Source: Oscillospiraceae bacterium
GTDB taxonomy: Bacteria; Bacillota; Clostridia; Oscillospirales; Ruminococcaceae
Assembly: GCA_017533485.1 (NCBI GenBank)
Contig: JAFXIC010000029.1
Location: 1-41,248 of the forward strand
Reading direction: 5' to 3'
DNA: 41,248 nucleotides
The notes beneath the pieces were generated by a model. It had not been told where the DNA came from, ran no database searches, and was given only the letters and a program-made list of their open reading frames with translations. Positions 33,340 through 41,080 of the stretch are shown here, piece after piece. Within the stretch, counting starts at the first letter, position 1, and each line of letters opens with the position of its first letter. The position numbers and the translations under genes were made by a program.

Positions 33340-34446
33340 TTCTCCGGAATAGCGTGCTTCCTCCATCGTATTGCCCTGAGAACCGAATTCCACAAGCAGA
33401 CTTCCGGTTGTTAAATCCTGGTTATATTTCCGGTAGTCGAATAGGATCGGACGCGTCAGCCCCTCGTACATGGATTCCGTGGTCTGCTGGAGTGCACTCG
33501 CAAAATGGAAATTCTTCCGGTATTCCGGCAGATCCATCGTCCCGTCATCACAGCCCGATATAATCATAATCTGTGCAGCTTTTTTCCCGTTAATCACCGC
33601 AACCGGCGCATATATTGTCGAATCGGTGGAGATTGCGTCGCGGTGGATATCGAGCGCAATACAAATCGAAGGATATTCCGCTAAAATCTCCGAAACAGTC
33701 TTTGCACTTCGGGAATAGCTATGGTTCCAGACCGGAAAATCATGAATCTCGCCCGAATGAATCACACCGATTCCTGCATCCGAGAGTGCTTTTGCAATCG
33801 CCGCACCAACCATTACCATATTTTTATCCGGTTCTGTGGTACGATAGTTGAATGCCGCGTCAAAAAAACTCCGTTCCTGCCGTTCAAAGCTTTCGGTGGT
33901 GTGGGTATGGTAAATCAGCACCAGCGGCGTTCCATCGAGCTTCAGCGGAAGATCAGGCAGAATTTTCGATTCCGCCAGCAGATCCTGATTGTTCCAGAAT
34001 GTACAGTTCCGAACCTGTCCGCCGTTTTCGAGCGAAAAAAACTGTGTACCGGACTGTTTCCCGTAGTGCTTTTCCACAATCTTTCCATCATCTGACGCAC
34101 GGGATTCGGGATAGAGCTTTGACGGATGCATCTCCGCCGAAGCCTCCGATTCCCGAAATATCACCGCAGATTCGTCTGTTTCGGTAGATTTCTCCTCCGA
34201 AAGCCCCTCCGTGCCAAAACCTTGCGCACCAAAGCCTTCTGCGAACTGACGCCCGAACAGCTCCTCCGATATCCCGAATGACTGATCGGAAATACTCGTA
34301 TCTTCCAGAATTTTCTGTTCCCCACCAATCCGGATGCTTTGGAGTAGGGGAACTGCTTTCAGCCCGAAGCCGATGGCGGCAGCTCCGATTCCGATGGCTG
34401 CTGCGGAAACCGCCGTCCGCTTCCATTTCCATATCCGTATTTCCAT
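33337..34446 (-). CDS. spoIIP: Stage II sporulation protein P, with in-frame TAG near the end
   Basis: SpoIIP is a membrane-anchored amidase/endopeptidase of the engulfment complex with SpoIID and SpoIIM. The 369-residue frame has a membrane anchor (about 11-32), a low-complexity linker rich in Gly, Phe, Glu and Ser (about 50-115), and the amidase domain with LIYHTHTTESF (H180, H182, E185) and ALDIHRDAI. It stops at TAG (33337-33339) right after ARYSGE. The next 19 codons continue as FGKSLAETIRQLAASKEGL and end in a TGA overlapping the next ATG, so the ancestral gene ended at 33277. GGAGGA 6 bases upstream sets the ATG at 34446. Confidence 0.9.
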   Translation of the reverse strand: MEIRIWKWKRTAVSAAAIGIGAAAIGFGLKAVPLLQSIRIGGEQKILEDTSISDQSFGISEELFGRQFAEGFGAQGFGTEGLSEEKSTETDESAVIFRESEASAEMHPSKLYPESRASDDGKIVEKHYGKQSGTQFFSLENGGQVRNCTFWNNQDLLAESKILPDLPLKLDGTPLVLIYHTHTTESFERQERSFFDAAFNYRTTEPDKNMVMVGAAIAKALSDAGIGVIHSGEIHDFPVWNHSYSRSAKTVSEILAEYPSICIALDIHRDAISTDSTIYAPVAVINGKKAAQIMIISGCDDGTMDLPEYRKNFHFASALQQTTESMYEGLTRPILFDYRKYNQDLTTGSLLVEFGSQGNTMEEARYSGE

Positions 34447-34510
34447 CTTTCTCCTCCGTTCTCGCAAGATTCTCCAAAAAATTTCTGCCGCATCTGCGGA
34501 CGTACCTGAG

Positions 34511-34539
34511 AAAGAATATGCACCGCCCGAAAAATTTAT
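34511..34539 (-). promoter_or_regulatory. Possible SigE-type promoter of spoIIP
   Basis: On the minus strand an ATA (34537-34539) lies 16 bases from CATATTCTTT (34511-34520). This approximates the mother-cell sigma-E pattern (ATA, 16-18 bases, CATACAnT). SpoIIP is made under SigE in Bacillus, so this is plausible, but the short -35 makes chance likely enough to be careful. Confidence 0.4.
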
Positions 34540-34601
34540 GTAATGTCGGACGGCTCACCCGCATATTTTAAACCAGAATCTTTCGAAAGGAAGCGCGGCT
34601 T

Positions 34602-35510
34602 ATGCGAAAAAGCGGAAAAAGAACGATGTTCCGAAAATTTCGGGTACGATTGGTTCTATGTATCATCGGTCTGCTCACGATTTTTACGACAGTACGAATC
34701 GCGCAGCATCATCCAAATCCGAAAAAAAATCCGCCCGATGTCCGTCCGACAGCCGGACTTACAGGCGAATCCAAAGAATTATTGGTCTTGATGTATCACA
34801 GCATCCGAAAGGGCGTGGAATCGGATTATTCAGTGACGCCCGAAACACTCGCATCGGATTTTTCGTATCTACGAGAAAATAATTATCACTCCGTTTCGCC
34901 GGAGGATCTGGTGCGGTATGTCTATGACGGGATACCGCTCCCCGAACAGCCCGTCCTGATTACATTTGACGATGGATTTTATAATAATCTTGCTTATGCA
35001 CTGCCGCTGCTGGAGGAGTACGATTTCCACGCCGTCGTGAACATTGTCGGGGAATTTACGGAGGAACTCGCGCCCCCCGACAGCCATATTCCGGCATATT
35101 CCTATCTCACCGCCGCTGACTGCGGGGAACTGATCGCGAGCGGCCGCGTCACCCTCGGAAACCATACCGCCTATCTCCATCACCGTGAGCGCCGAAACGG
35201 ATGTGCAATTTCCAAAGGCGAGGAGGAATCGCGCTACCATGCTCTTTTGTGGGCGGATTTATCGCATTTACAGGATTTTCTGATGGAAAAACTCTCCGTA
35301 AAGCCCTATATTTTCGCGTACCCCTACGGATTTACCTGCATAGAAAGCGTACCGGTGTTAAAGGAAATGGGATTTCTGATGACGATGACCTGTACCGAAC
35401 ACCGCAACCGTATTGTCCAGGGGGACGGCGACAGCCTGTACGGACTCGGACGGTACAACCGCCGCGGAAATCTCAGTACAACTGAGTTTTTTTATCAGAT
35501 AAATTCCTGA
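34602..35510 (+). CDS. Polysaccharide deacetylase (CE4 family)
   Basis: The 302-residue protein has a membrane anchor (about 17-33) and an extracellular NodB domain starting at LVLMYHSI. The metal/catalytic motif is TFDDG (121-125) and the histidines are H188 and H193 in LGNHTAYLHH, spaced by four residues as in clostridial relatives. It also has AYPYGF. It likely removes acetyl groups from peptidoglycan or another surface sugar. Divergent from spoIIP, it could have a role in spore cortex or wall remodelling, but that is inference from position only. GAAAGGA sets the ATG. Confidence 0.85.
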   Translation: MRKSGKRTMFRKFRVRLVLCIIGLLTIFTTVRIAQHHPNPKKNPPDVRPTAGLTGESKELLVLMYHSIRKGVESDYSVTPETLASDFSYLRENNYHSVSPEDLVRYVYDGIPLPEQPVLITFDDGFYNNLAYALPLLEEYDFHAVVNIVGEFTEELAPPDSHIPAYSYLTAADCGELIASGRVTLGNHTAYLHHRERRNGCAISKGEEESRYHALLWADLSHLQDFLMEKLSVKPYIFAYPYGFTCIESVPVLKEMGFLMTMTCTEHRNRIVQGDGDSLYGLGRYNRRGNLSTTEFFYQINS

Positions 35511-35535
35511 TTATGTGCAAAAAATTTCAAATTAC

Positions 35536-35564
35536 TTGATATTTTCGGATTTTTATGATATAAT
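35536..35564 (+). promoter_or_regulatory. Plus-strand promoter without a downstream gene
   Basis: TTGATA (35536-35541) and TATAAT (35559-35564) are 17 bases apart, a near-consensus promoter. No gene starts within 440 bases. The transcript would begin near 35571 and could fold with a 6-bp closing stem (35592-35597 with 35710-35715) around two hairpins. Confidence 0.65.
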
Positions 35565-35609
35565 ATGATGCAGAATCCGATGAAAAAATCAATCTGTCTG
35601 TACAAGTTA

Positions 35610-35829
35610 AAAGAAAAAATCACTACCTATCACTGGCAGTGATTTCAGGAAAACGCAAATGTGTACCGGCATCTGCGCTTGAGAAATGCGGGAGGATACA
35701 AGCCGGAAAACAGATATTCAGAGAGGGTTTTTTGTTCACAGCAAGAGGGGGCTGTGCGGGAAAAAAGCCTGTATTTCCGCCGCATATTCGTAAATATTTT
35801 TGCAGTCTTTGAAAGCGTTGACTGACTAC
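35610..35829 (-). ncRNA. Candidate structured small RNA, minus strand
   Basis: The segment lacks a gene but has a minus-strand promoter at 35836-35864 and a Rho-independent terminator at 35611-35645. The implied transcript is about 220 bases. It folds into a hairpin with perfect arms 35737-35742/35751-35756 and CU-rich loop CCCCTCTT, and another with arms 35677-35681/35699-35703 (or, competing, 35666-35670/35702-35706) whose loop contains CCTCCC. I do not recognise an RNA family. The opposite strand also has a promoter (35536), so the true strand is not certain. Confidence 0.4.
35611..35645 (-). terminator. Rho-independent terminator of the candidate small RNA
   Basis: An 8-bp stem (35617-35624 with 35638-35645) followed on the minus strand by TTTCTTTT, with T also inside the stem end. 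The T-run exists on the minus strand only. A second ATCACT copy inside the loop allows an alternative pairing. Confidence 0.65.
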
Positions 35830-35835
35830 AATTGC

Positions 35836-35864
35836 ATTATAGCACAGCCGTTTTCAAATAGCAA
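35836..35864 (-). promoter_or_regulatory. Minus-strand promoter ahead of the small RNA
   Basis: On the minus strand TTGCTA (35859-35864) and TATAAT (35836-35841) are 17 bases apart. Inverted arms surround it: 35828-35838 (ACAATTGCATT) and 35863-35875 (AATGCAGAATTGT), nearly complementary, which could form an operator. It is divergent from the AraC gene. Confidence 0.6.
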
Positions 35865-36007
35865 TGCAGAATTGTACATTCAACTGTTATTTTATCACCA
35901 ATTTTCCCCGAAAGATGTCTGTATTCCGCGAACTTACGGGCATACAACTTCTCTCCGCTGACCGAATATCCCGACACGGAAGCTTTTTTTGGAAAGGAAT
36001 GAGATCC

Positions 36008-36826
36008 ATGGAAATTGCTGCTGTTTATGAAAAGCAAAAAAACGAAGATATGTTTCTGCGTGCGATCCGGAAAACCGCCAATCCCCAGCGTCAGCACTAC
36101 TGTCTGTTATACTTTATCGAAAGCTGTGAATTTACATGGAAAAACGGCGGCACAGACCGGATTCCGAAAAGCAGCTTCTGCTTACTGCATTCCGATAAAA
36201 TACCGAACGAAGCCGTGATTCTTTCCGCTGATTATGCGGTACTGATTTCGGAAACCCACGAACAGATGCCGCTTCCGATGCGGATGGGGATTGCCGCACA
36301 GGTCATCCTTTCCACGCCGCAGGAGGAAACCGAAGACCTGACCGCACTCTTTCAGCTCCTTTCTCATATGTACATCGACAAAAACAATCGTACCTACGCG
36401 GATTATGCTGCGAGCCGGCTATTAGAGATGCTGCTCTGGAGAACAAGGCTGCTGACACTCGAAAAGACCTGTCTTACGAAACCCGACAGCAATACTGCGG
36501 CACTGGTTGAGCTGCGCGAACAGATTTACCGCGAACCTGCCCGAAACTGGAGCATCGACGAGATGTGCGAGACGGTAAGAATCAGCCGTACCCACCTCCA
36601 GCGTGTATTCAGCGATACCTTCGGCTGTTCCTGCTATCAGGATGTGCTCCGGAGCCGCCTGATCTATGCGGACAGGCTGCTTTGTGAAACCGATATCCCG
36701 ATCTGTAAAATCGCCCAGCAATGCGGCTTCGACAGCGATTCTACCTTCATTCGTGCCTTCAAACGCTTCCGCGGCTGTACCCCCACCGCCTTCCGCCAGA
36801 ATCCTCATTCGAATCCAATGTTTTGA
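36008..36826 (+). CDS. AraC-family transcriptional regulator
   Basis: The 272-residue protein has an N-terminal ligand-binding domain of about 165 residues and a C-terminal pair of helix-turn-helix motifs (about 175-265). The DNA-binding domain has NWSIDEMCETVRISRTHLQRVFSDTFG followed by the second motif PICKIAQQCGFDSDSTFIRAFKRFRGCTPTAFR, which is well conserved. The likely target genes are the two downstream GGDEF genes and the divergent RNA promoter at 35836; neither is proven. GGAAAGGA (35991-35998) sets the ATG at 36008; one at 35999 is too close to it. Confidence 0.92.
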   Translation: MEIAAVYEKQKNEDMFLRAIRKTANPQRQHYCLLYFIESCEFTWKNGGTDRIPKSSFCLLHSDKIPNEAVILSADYAVLISETHEQMPLPMRMGIAAQVILSTPQEETEDLTALFQLLSHMYIDKNNRTYADYAASRLLEMLLWRTRLLTLEKTCLTKPDSNTAALVELREQIYREPARNWSIDEMCETVRISRTHLQRVFSDTFGCSCYQDVLRSRLIYADRLLCETDIPICKIAQQCGFDSDSTFIRAFKRFRGCTPTAFRQNPHSNPMF

Positions 36827-36902
36827 TGCTCGTCAAGGTGCACAATCCGAGTAATTTTATTTTGTGCTTCTGACGAAATTTATGTTTATTCATCTGTACA
36901 AC

Positions 36903-36932
36903 TTGACATTTCTGTATATTTTGTGGTAAAAT
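36903..36932 (+). promoter_or_regulatory. Promoter of the tandem GGDEF genes
   Basis: TTGACA (36903-36908) and TAAAAT (36927-36932) are 18 bases apart with a TGG ahead of the -10. It separates this operon from the AraC gene. Confidence 0.75.
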
Positions 36933-37003
36933 ATTCGTGTGTAATATATCAATTATCAACAGAATCCCGTATGATTCTGAATCCAAAAAGGAGAGCGCGC
37001 GGA

Positions 37004-38944
37004 ATGCCAAAAAATATTGCTGTTGTCGTTTCCTGCCTCAATGAGGGCTACCAGAACCGCATCTTGCGCGGTATCCGGGACTATGCTTATGAACGTAAGG
37101 TCAACGTCTGTCACTTCGTCGCGGCGGGCGGCTTAACGCAGAATCCTGCACATGACGCCGGAGAATATCAGATCTTCCATCTCCCCGATCTTTCGAGATT
37201 CGATGGCGTGATTCTGATGGGAACGACCATCCAGTCTCCTGAAATCGTTTCCGGACTGATCTCGACAGTCAAGGCAGCAGGCATCCCCTGTGTGTCGATC
37301 GACGTCGATTTTCCTGAAATCTCCGCTTCTGTCGGTACGGATAATTATTTGTCTATGCGCGAGCTGACCGAGCATCTCATTTCCGTACATGGCTGTAAAA
37401 GCTTCGCATTCCTCTGCGGGCCGGCGGAAAACGACGAAAGCAATATGCGGCTGCGCAGCGTTCGGGAGGTTGTCTCGGAACATGGGCTCGATCTCCCCGA
37501 AAACCGCATCTATCAGGGCGATTTTACCCAGCTCAGCGGCAGAAGATGTGCCAGAAAGCTCATCCAGGAACACCGCAACGGCAAACCGCTCCCCGACGCA
37601 CTGATCTGTGCAAACGATTCGATGGCGCTTGCTGCCATTACCATGCTCGAACAGCGTCAGTGTCGGGTTCCGGAGGATATCATCGTCACAGGCTTCGATG
37701 AAATTGACGAAACAAAATCCTTTATGCCGGAGCTTACGACCATCGCAAGACCGCTCTATGAAAGCGGATATCAGGCGTGTACGCTCCTCGAACAGTATTT
37801 CCATAACCCCCAAACGCCCCATCAGACCATTATCCTCGATACCAACTTTATCAAAGGTCTGAGCTGCGGCTGCCGCCAGCCCTCCGACTGCTGTGCGGAG
37901 GCAGTCAAAAAAGAAAATTTCCGCTATATTATGCAGTACCGCAACGGCATCTACCAGAATAATATGATCCATTGCGCGCTCGCAGGCTGTGAAAATATCG
38001 AAGAAATTGTGGAATGCTTAAAGCCATTCGTTGAGGGACTCCGGTGTGATTCCTTCTATCTCTGTCTGAATGATGAATGGATCGGCGAGAATGACGCGCT
38101 GCTCGGACGTCAGTATATTGACGCCGTCACAAAACACCGCGGCCCTGACTATACCGCCTCCGTCAGCATCCCACTCGCCTACAAAAACGGGAAATTCTCC
38201 TCGATCGAATCCTTTGCGGTCTCCGATCTTGTACCGGAGCTCTGGGATTCCACCGATAAAGGCAATACCTTCTTCTTCTTCCCGCTCCATTTCCGGGATG
38301 AATGTCTCGGCTATATCGTATTCTCGAATACCAACTATCCGCTCGAATCCCCGAGCGTCCATGCGATGATGATGACAATCTGTACCGCAATCGAAAATGT
38401 ACGGAAAATCTGCTGTATGAATGCGGTCACCAATGTCCTCGAACGACTCTATGTCATCGACCCGCTGACCGGTATCCATAACCGCAACGGCTTCGCCAGA
38501 AAAACAAAGAAACTCTATGAAATCGCAATCGAAAAACAATATCCCGTCATGGTGATGTTCGCGGATATGGACGGACTGAAAATGATTAACGATGTCTACG
38601 GCCATACCGAGGGCGATGCTGCGCTCAAGGAAATCGGCGCAATCCTCCAGCGAATCTGTCACGAGGATGAGGCATTCTGTCGATTCGGCGGCGATGAATT
38701 TCTGCTCTTTAAAATCAATGCAACCGAGGAACAGGGCTTACAGCTCAAAGCGGATTTCTATCGGGAAATGGAAAAATCCCGCGTCGAGAATAATTTCCCC
38801 TTCCCCCTCGAAGCCAGCATCGGTTTCCATATCGAGGTTCCAACCGAGAATACCTCCATTTTCCAGATGATCGCAATCGCTGACCAGAAAATGTATGAGC
38901 AGAAGAAGAAACGGAAACAATCCAAATATGTCCGCAAAGACTGA
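37004..38944 (+). CDS. LacI-type sugar-binding domain/GGDEF diguanylate cyclase (1)
   Basis: The 646-residue protein has no signal peptide or membrane helix. Residues 1-285 form a periplasmic-binding-protein-like domain as in LacI/PurR, without the DNA-binding headpiece (KNIAVVVSCLNEGYQNRILRG, GVILMG, ALICANDSMALAAI, EDIIVTGFDEI, PELTTIARP). A GAF-like middle follows (about 320-475, with GLRCDSFYLCLND and FPLHFRDECLGYIVF). The C-terminal GGDEF domain (about 480-640) has DPLTGIHNRNGF and an intact FGGDEF (562-566). The RxxD product-inhibition site is missing. It likely makes cyclic di-GMP in response to a small ligand. It is the first of two paralogs 42 bases apart. Confidence 0.9.
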   Translation: MPKNIAVVVSCLNEGYQNRILRGIRDYAYERKVNVCHFVAAGGLTQNPAHDAGEYQIFHLPDLSRFDGVILMGTTIQSPEIVSGLISTVKAAGIPCVSIDVDFPEISASVGTDNYLSMRELTEHLISVHGCKSFAFLCGPAENDESNMRLRSVREVVSEHGLDLPENRIYQGDFTQLSGRRCARKLIQEHRNGKPLPDALICANDSMALAAITMLEQRQCRVPEDIIVTGFDEIDETKSFMPELTTIARPLYESGYQACTLLEQYFHNPQTPHQTIILDTNFIKGLSCGCRQPSDCCAEAVKKENFRYIMQYRNGIYQNNMIHCALAGCENIEEIVECLKPFVEGLRCDSFYLCLNDEWIGENDALLGRQYIDAVTKHRGPDYTASVSIPLAYKNGKFSSIESFAVSDLVPELWDSTDKGNTFFFFPLHFRDECLGYIVFSNTNYPLESPSVHAMMMTICTAIENVRKICCMNAVTNVLERLYVIDPLTGIHNRNGFARKTKKLYEIAIEKQYPVMVMFADMDGLKMINDVYGHTEGDAALKEIGAILQRICHEDEAFCRFGGDEFLLFKINATEEQGLQLKADFYREMEKSRVENNFPFPLEASIGFHIEVPTENTSIFQMIAIADQKMYEQKKKRKQSKYVRKD

Positions 38945-38986
38945 ATCCTGACAGTTTAAGAATCGGATGATAACGAGGTGAATAAG

Positions 38987-40915
38987 ATGAAGTATACTAT
39001 TGCTGTGATTGCTTCGGGTGTTGACGAAGAATATCAACAGTCGATTTTAAGCGGTATCCACCGCTATGCTGCACAGCATCATGTCAATATTGCGCATTTT
39101 ATTGCGTTCGGCGGTATGCTCAATAACCCGAAATATGATATGGGTGAATATAATATTTTCCAGCTCCCCAATTTTTCACTCTTTGACGGTGTGATTCTGC
39201 TTTCGAATACATTCTCATCCGATCTGGCTGACGAAATCTCGAAACGTATCCGCGATGCAGGTGTTCCTGCGGTCAGTATCGACAAGGAACTCGATGATAT
39301 GTACTATATCGGAATCCATAATGACTCCGCTATGGAACAGATTACTCGCCACTTTATTGTCAACCATAATGTCCGGCGCTTCAATTATATTTCCGGACCT
39401 GATGATAATACCGAAAGTATCGCCCGACTTTCTGCGTTCCGCCGTGTGCTGGAAGAATATGATATTCCGCTCGAACCCGAACGGATCTATCATGGTACAT
39501 TCCGTGCAAAGGATGGCAGACGGGCAGTCGAATCCTTCTTAAAATCCGAGCTGGAATTCCCCGAAGCAATCGTCTGCGGCAATGACGCGATGGCGATGGC
39601 GGCAATTCTTGCCCTCGAAACACATGGCATCCACTGTCCGGACGATATCCTCGTATCGGGCTTCGATAATATCTATAACGCAAAGAATTTCTCCCCCGCA
39701 CTCTCTACGGTCGAGCGTCCGCTGATGCAGTCGGGTGCGCTGGCTTGTGAGCTGATCTGCCGCCATTGTTCCGGAGAATATCCGCCGCGTGTCCAGGAGC
39801 TCAACGCCGTTCCGATTTATTCCGAAAGCTGCGGCTGCGGCTGTTCTTCGGGCGAGGAAATCCCGATCTTTAAAAAGCGTAATTACCAGACGATCGAAAA
39901 AACAAATCGTGAAATCGCCCGTCTCAATCAGATGACCTGTTCGTTGGTAGAATGCGATACGTTTGATGAATATCTCGATGCACTCCGTATGACTGTGCTC
40001 AATACCGGATGTGAGGAATTCTATCTCTGTCTCAACGATAACTGGTATAATAAACAGATTCCCCATGAAGCAGGCTATACCGGTGAATTACAGCCCGAGG
40101 AATATACCGTAAAGGGCTATTCGAAACGTATGATCATGCCAATGATCTATTTCGACGGCGAATTCCATCCCACCGAAAGCTTCTCTTCCGATAAGGTCCT
40201 TCCGCGGCTGCGCTATGAAACCGATAATATGCGGAATATGTATTTTGTACCCCTCCATTTCCGTGAACGCTGTCTCGGATATTTTGTCATCGTCAATACC
40301 GATCTTCCGATCCGAAGCTCCCTGTTCCATACCTGGAGCATCAATATCAGCAATTCCCTCGAAAATCTTAGAAAGCTTCTCTGTCTGGATGAGGTTGTAA
40401 AAGAGCTCGATAAGCTGTATGCAATTGATTCGCTGACCGGAATTTATAACCGGAATGGCTTTAAGAGAAGCTCGAATGAGGAATTTAAACGCTGTATCGA
40501 AGAACAAAAACCTGTTATGATTATGTTCGCCGATATGGACGGTCTCAAGAGTATTAACGATAATTATGGCCATAAAGCCGGCGACCATGCCATTCGGAGT
40601 ATCGCTTCTATTTTACAGGAATGCTGTCTGGATGGAGAAATTGCGTGCAGATTCGGCGGCGACGAATTCTTTATCTTCGGCGCAGAATATTCGAGTGAGA
40701 AAGCGATTGCGATCCGGAAACGGATTCAGGATAGTATTGATATCTGTAACCGGAATTCGGGACGCCCATATCAGCTCAGCGTCAGTATCGGTGCCTGTAT
40801 TACAGTACCTGCACCCGGAAGTACGGTCTTCCAGCTGATTACAATCGCAGATAACCGGATGTACGAGGAAAAGAATAAGAAGAATCCCTCGAAATATCTA
40901 AAACAAAATCTCTGA
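38987..40915 (+). CDS. LacI-type sugar-binding domain/GGDEF diguanylate cyclase (2)
   Basis: This 642-residue paralog has the same layout as the protein before it. The LacI-like domain (1-285) shares patterns such as DGVILLSN, AIVCGNDAMAMAAI, DDILVSGFDNI and PALSTVERP. The GAF-like middle is at about 310-470. The GGDEF domain is at about 475-635 with DSLTGIYNRNGF and FGGDEF (557-561). No RxxD site is visible (LDGE at that place). The ligand-binding part has diverged more than the GGDEF, suggesting a different ligand. The CGAGGTG box sets the ATG at 38987; a GTG at 38978 is in frame but overlaps the box. Confidence 0.9.
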   Translation: MKYTIAVIASGVDEEYQQSILSGIHRYAAQHHVNIAHFIAFGGMLNNPKYDMGEYNIFQLPNFSLFDGVILLSNTFSSDLADEISKRIRDAGVPAVSIDKELDDMYYIGIHNDSAMEQITRHFIVNHNVRRFNYISGPDDNTESIARLSAFRRVLEEYDIPLEPERIYHGTFRAKDGRRAVESFLKSELEFPEAIVCGNDAMAMAAILALETHGIHCPDDILVSGFDNIYNAKNFSPALSTVERPLMQSGALACELICRHCSGEYPPRVQELNAVPIYSESCGCGCSSGEEIPIFKKRNYQTIEKTNREIARLNQMTCSLVECDTFDEYLDALRMTVLNTGCEEFYLCLNDNWYNKQIPHEAGYTGELQPEEYTVKGYSKRMIMPMIYFDGEFHPTESFSSDKVLPRLRYETDNMRNMYFVPLHFRERCLGYFVIVNTDLPIRSSLFHTWSINISNSLENLRKLLCLDEVVKELDKLYAIDSLTGIYNRNGFKRSSNEEFKRCIEEQKPVMIMFADMDGLKSINDNYGHKAGDHAIRSIASILQECCLDGEIACRFGGDEFFIFGAEYSSEKAIAIRKRIQDSIDICNRNSGRPYQLSVSIGACITVPAPGSTVFQLITIADNRMYEEKNKKNPSKYLKQNL

Positions 40916-40922
40916 TAATAGA

Positions 40923-40959
40923 AAATCCTGCATGAGTTTTTCTCGTGCAGGATTTTTTT
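40923..40959 (+). terminator. Rho-independent terminator of the GGDEF operon
   Basis: A 10-bp core stem (40923-40932 with 40946-40955) extends through a few more pairs to a T5 loop (37-41) and is followed by TTTT. It ends the operon just before the right-end repeats. Confidence 0.9.
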
Positions 40960-40980
40960 ATTCTGCTGATGAAGTTAGTA

Positions 40981-41080
40981 TGGGGCGCTGCCCCGCACCC
41001 CGTTTATATGTATCTCCGATGGAGTTATTATGGGGCGCCGCCCCGCACCCCGTTTATATGTATCTCCGATGGAGTTATTA
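40981..41080. repeat. Two 50-bp tandem repeats
   Basis: Units 40981-41030 and 41031-41080 are the same apart from one base (GCGCTG versus GCGCCG). Each starts with a GGGGC/GCCCC hairpin and ends with GATGGAGTTATTA. A third unit begins at 41081 but runs into the CCAAAGGGA hairpin of the composite repeat. Confidence 0.9.

Noticed and set aside
35565-35642. Short plus-strand peptide (about 25 codons) right after the TATAAT at 35559
   Set aside because: Its first ATG codons fall before or at the expected transcript start and there is no ribosome binding site. No toxin-like hydrophobic stretch is visible.
35640-35720. Cyclic di-GMP riboswitch (GEMM-I) suggested by ACGCAAA and CCGG motifs in the plus strand
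   Set aside because: The first hairpin lacks the conserved sequences and tetraloop/receptor of that class, and the spacing differs. Not supported by eye; an Infernal search would decide.
35606-35740. GTG-initiated 38-codon frame on the minus strand of the candidate small RNA
   Set aside because: No ribosome binding site precedes it, and it would overlap the stem of the predicted terminator. More likely chance.
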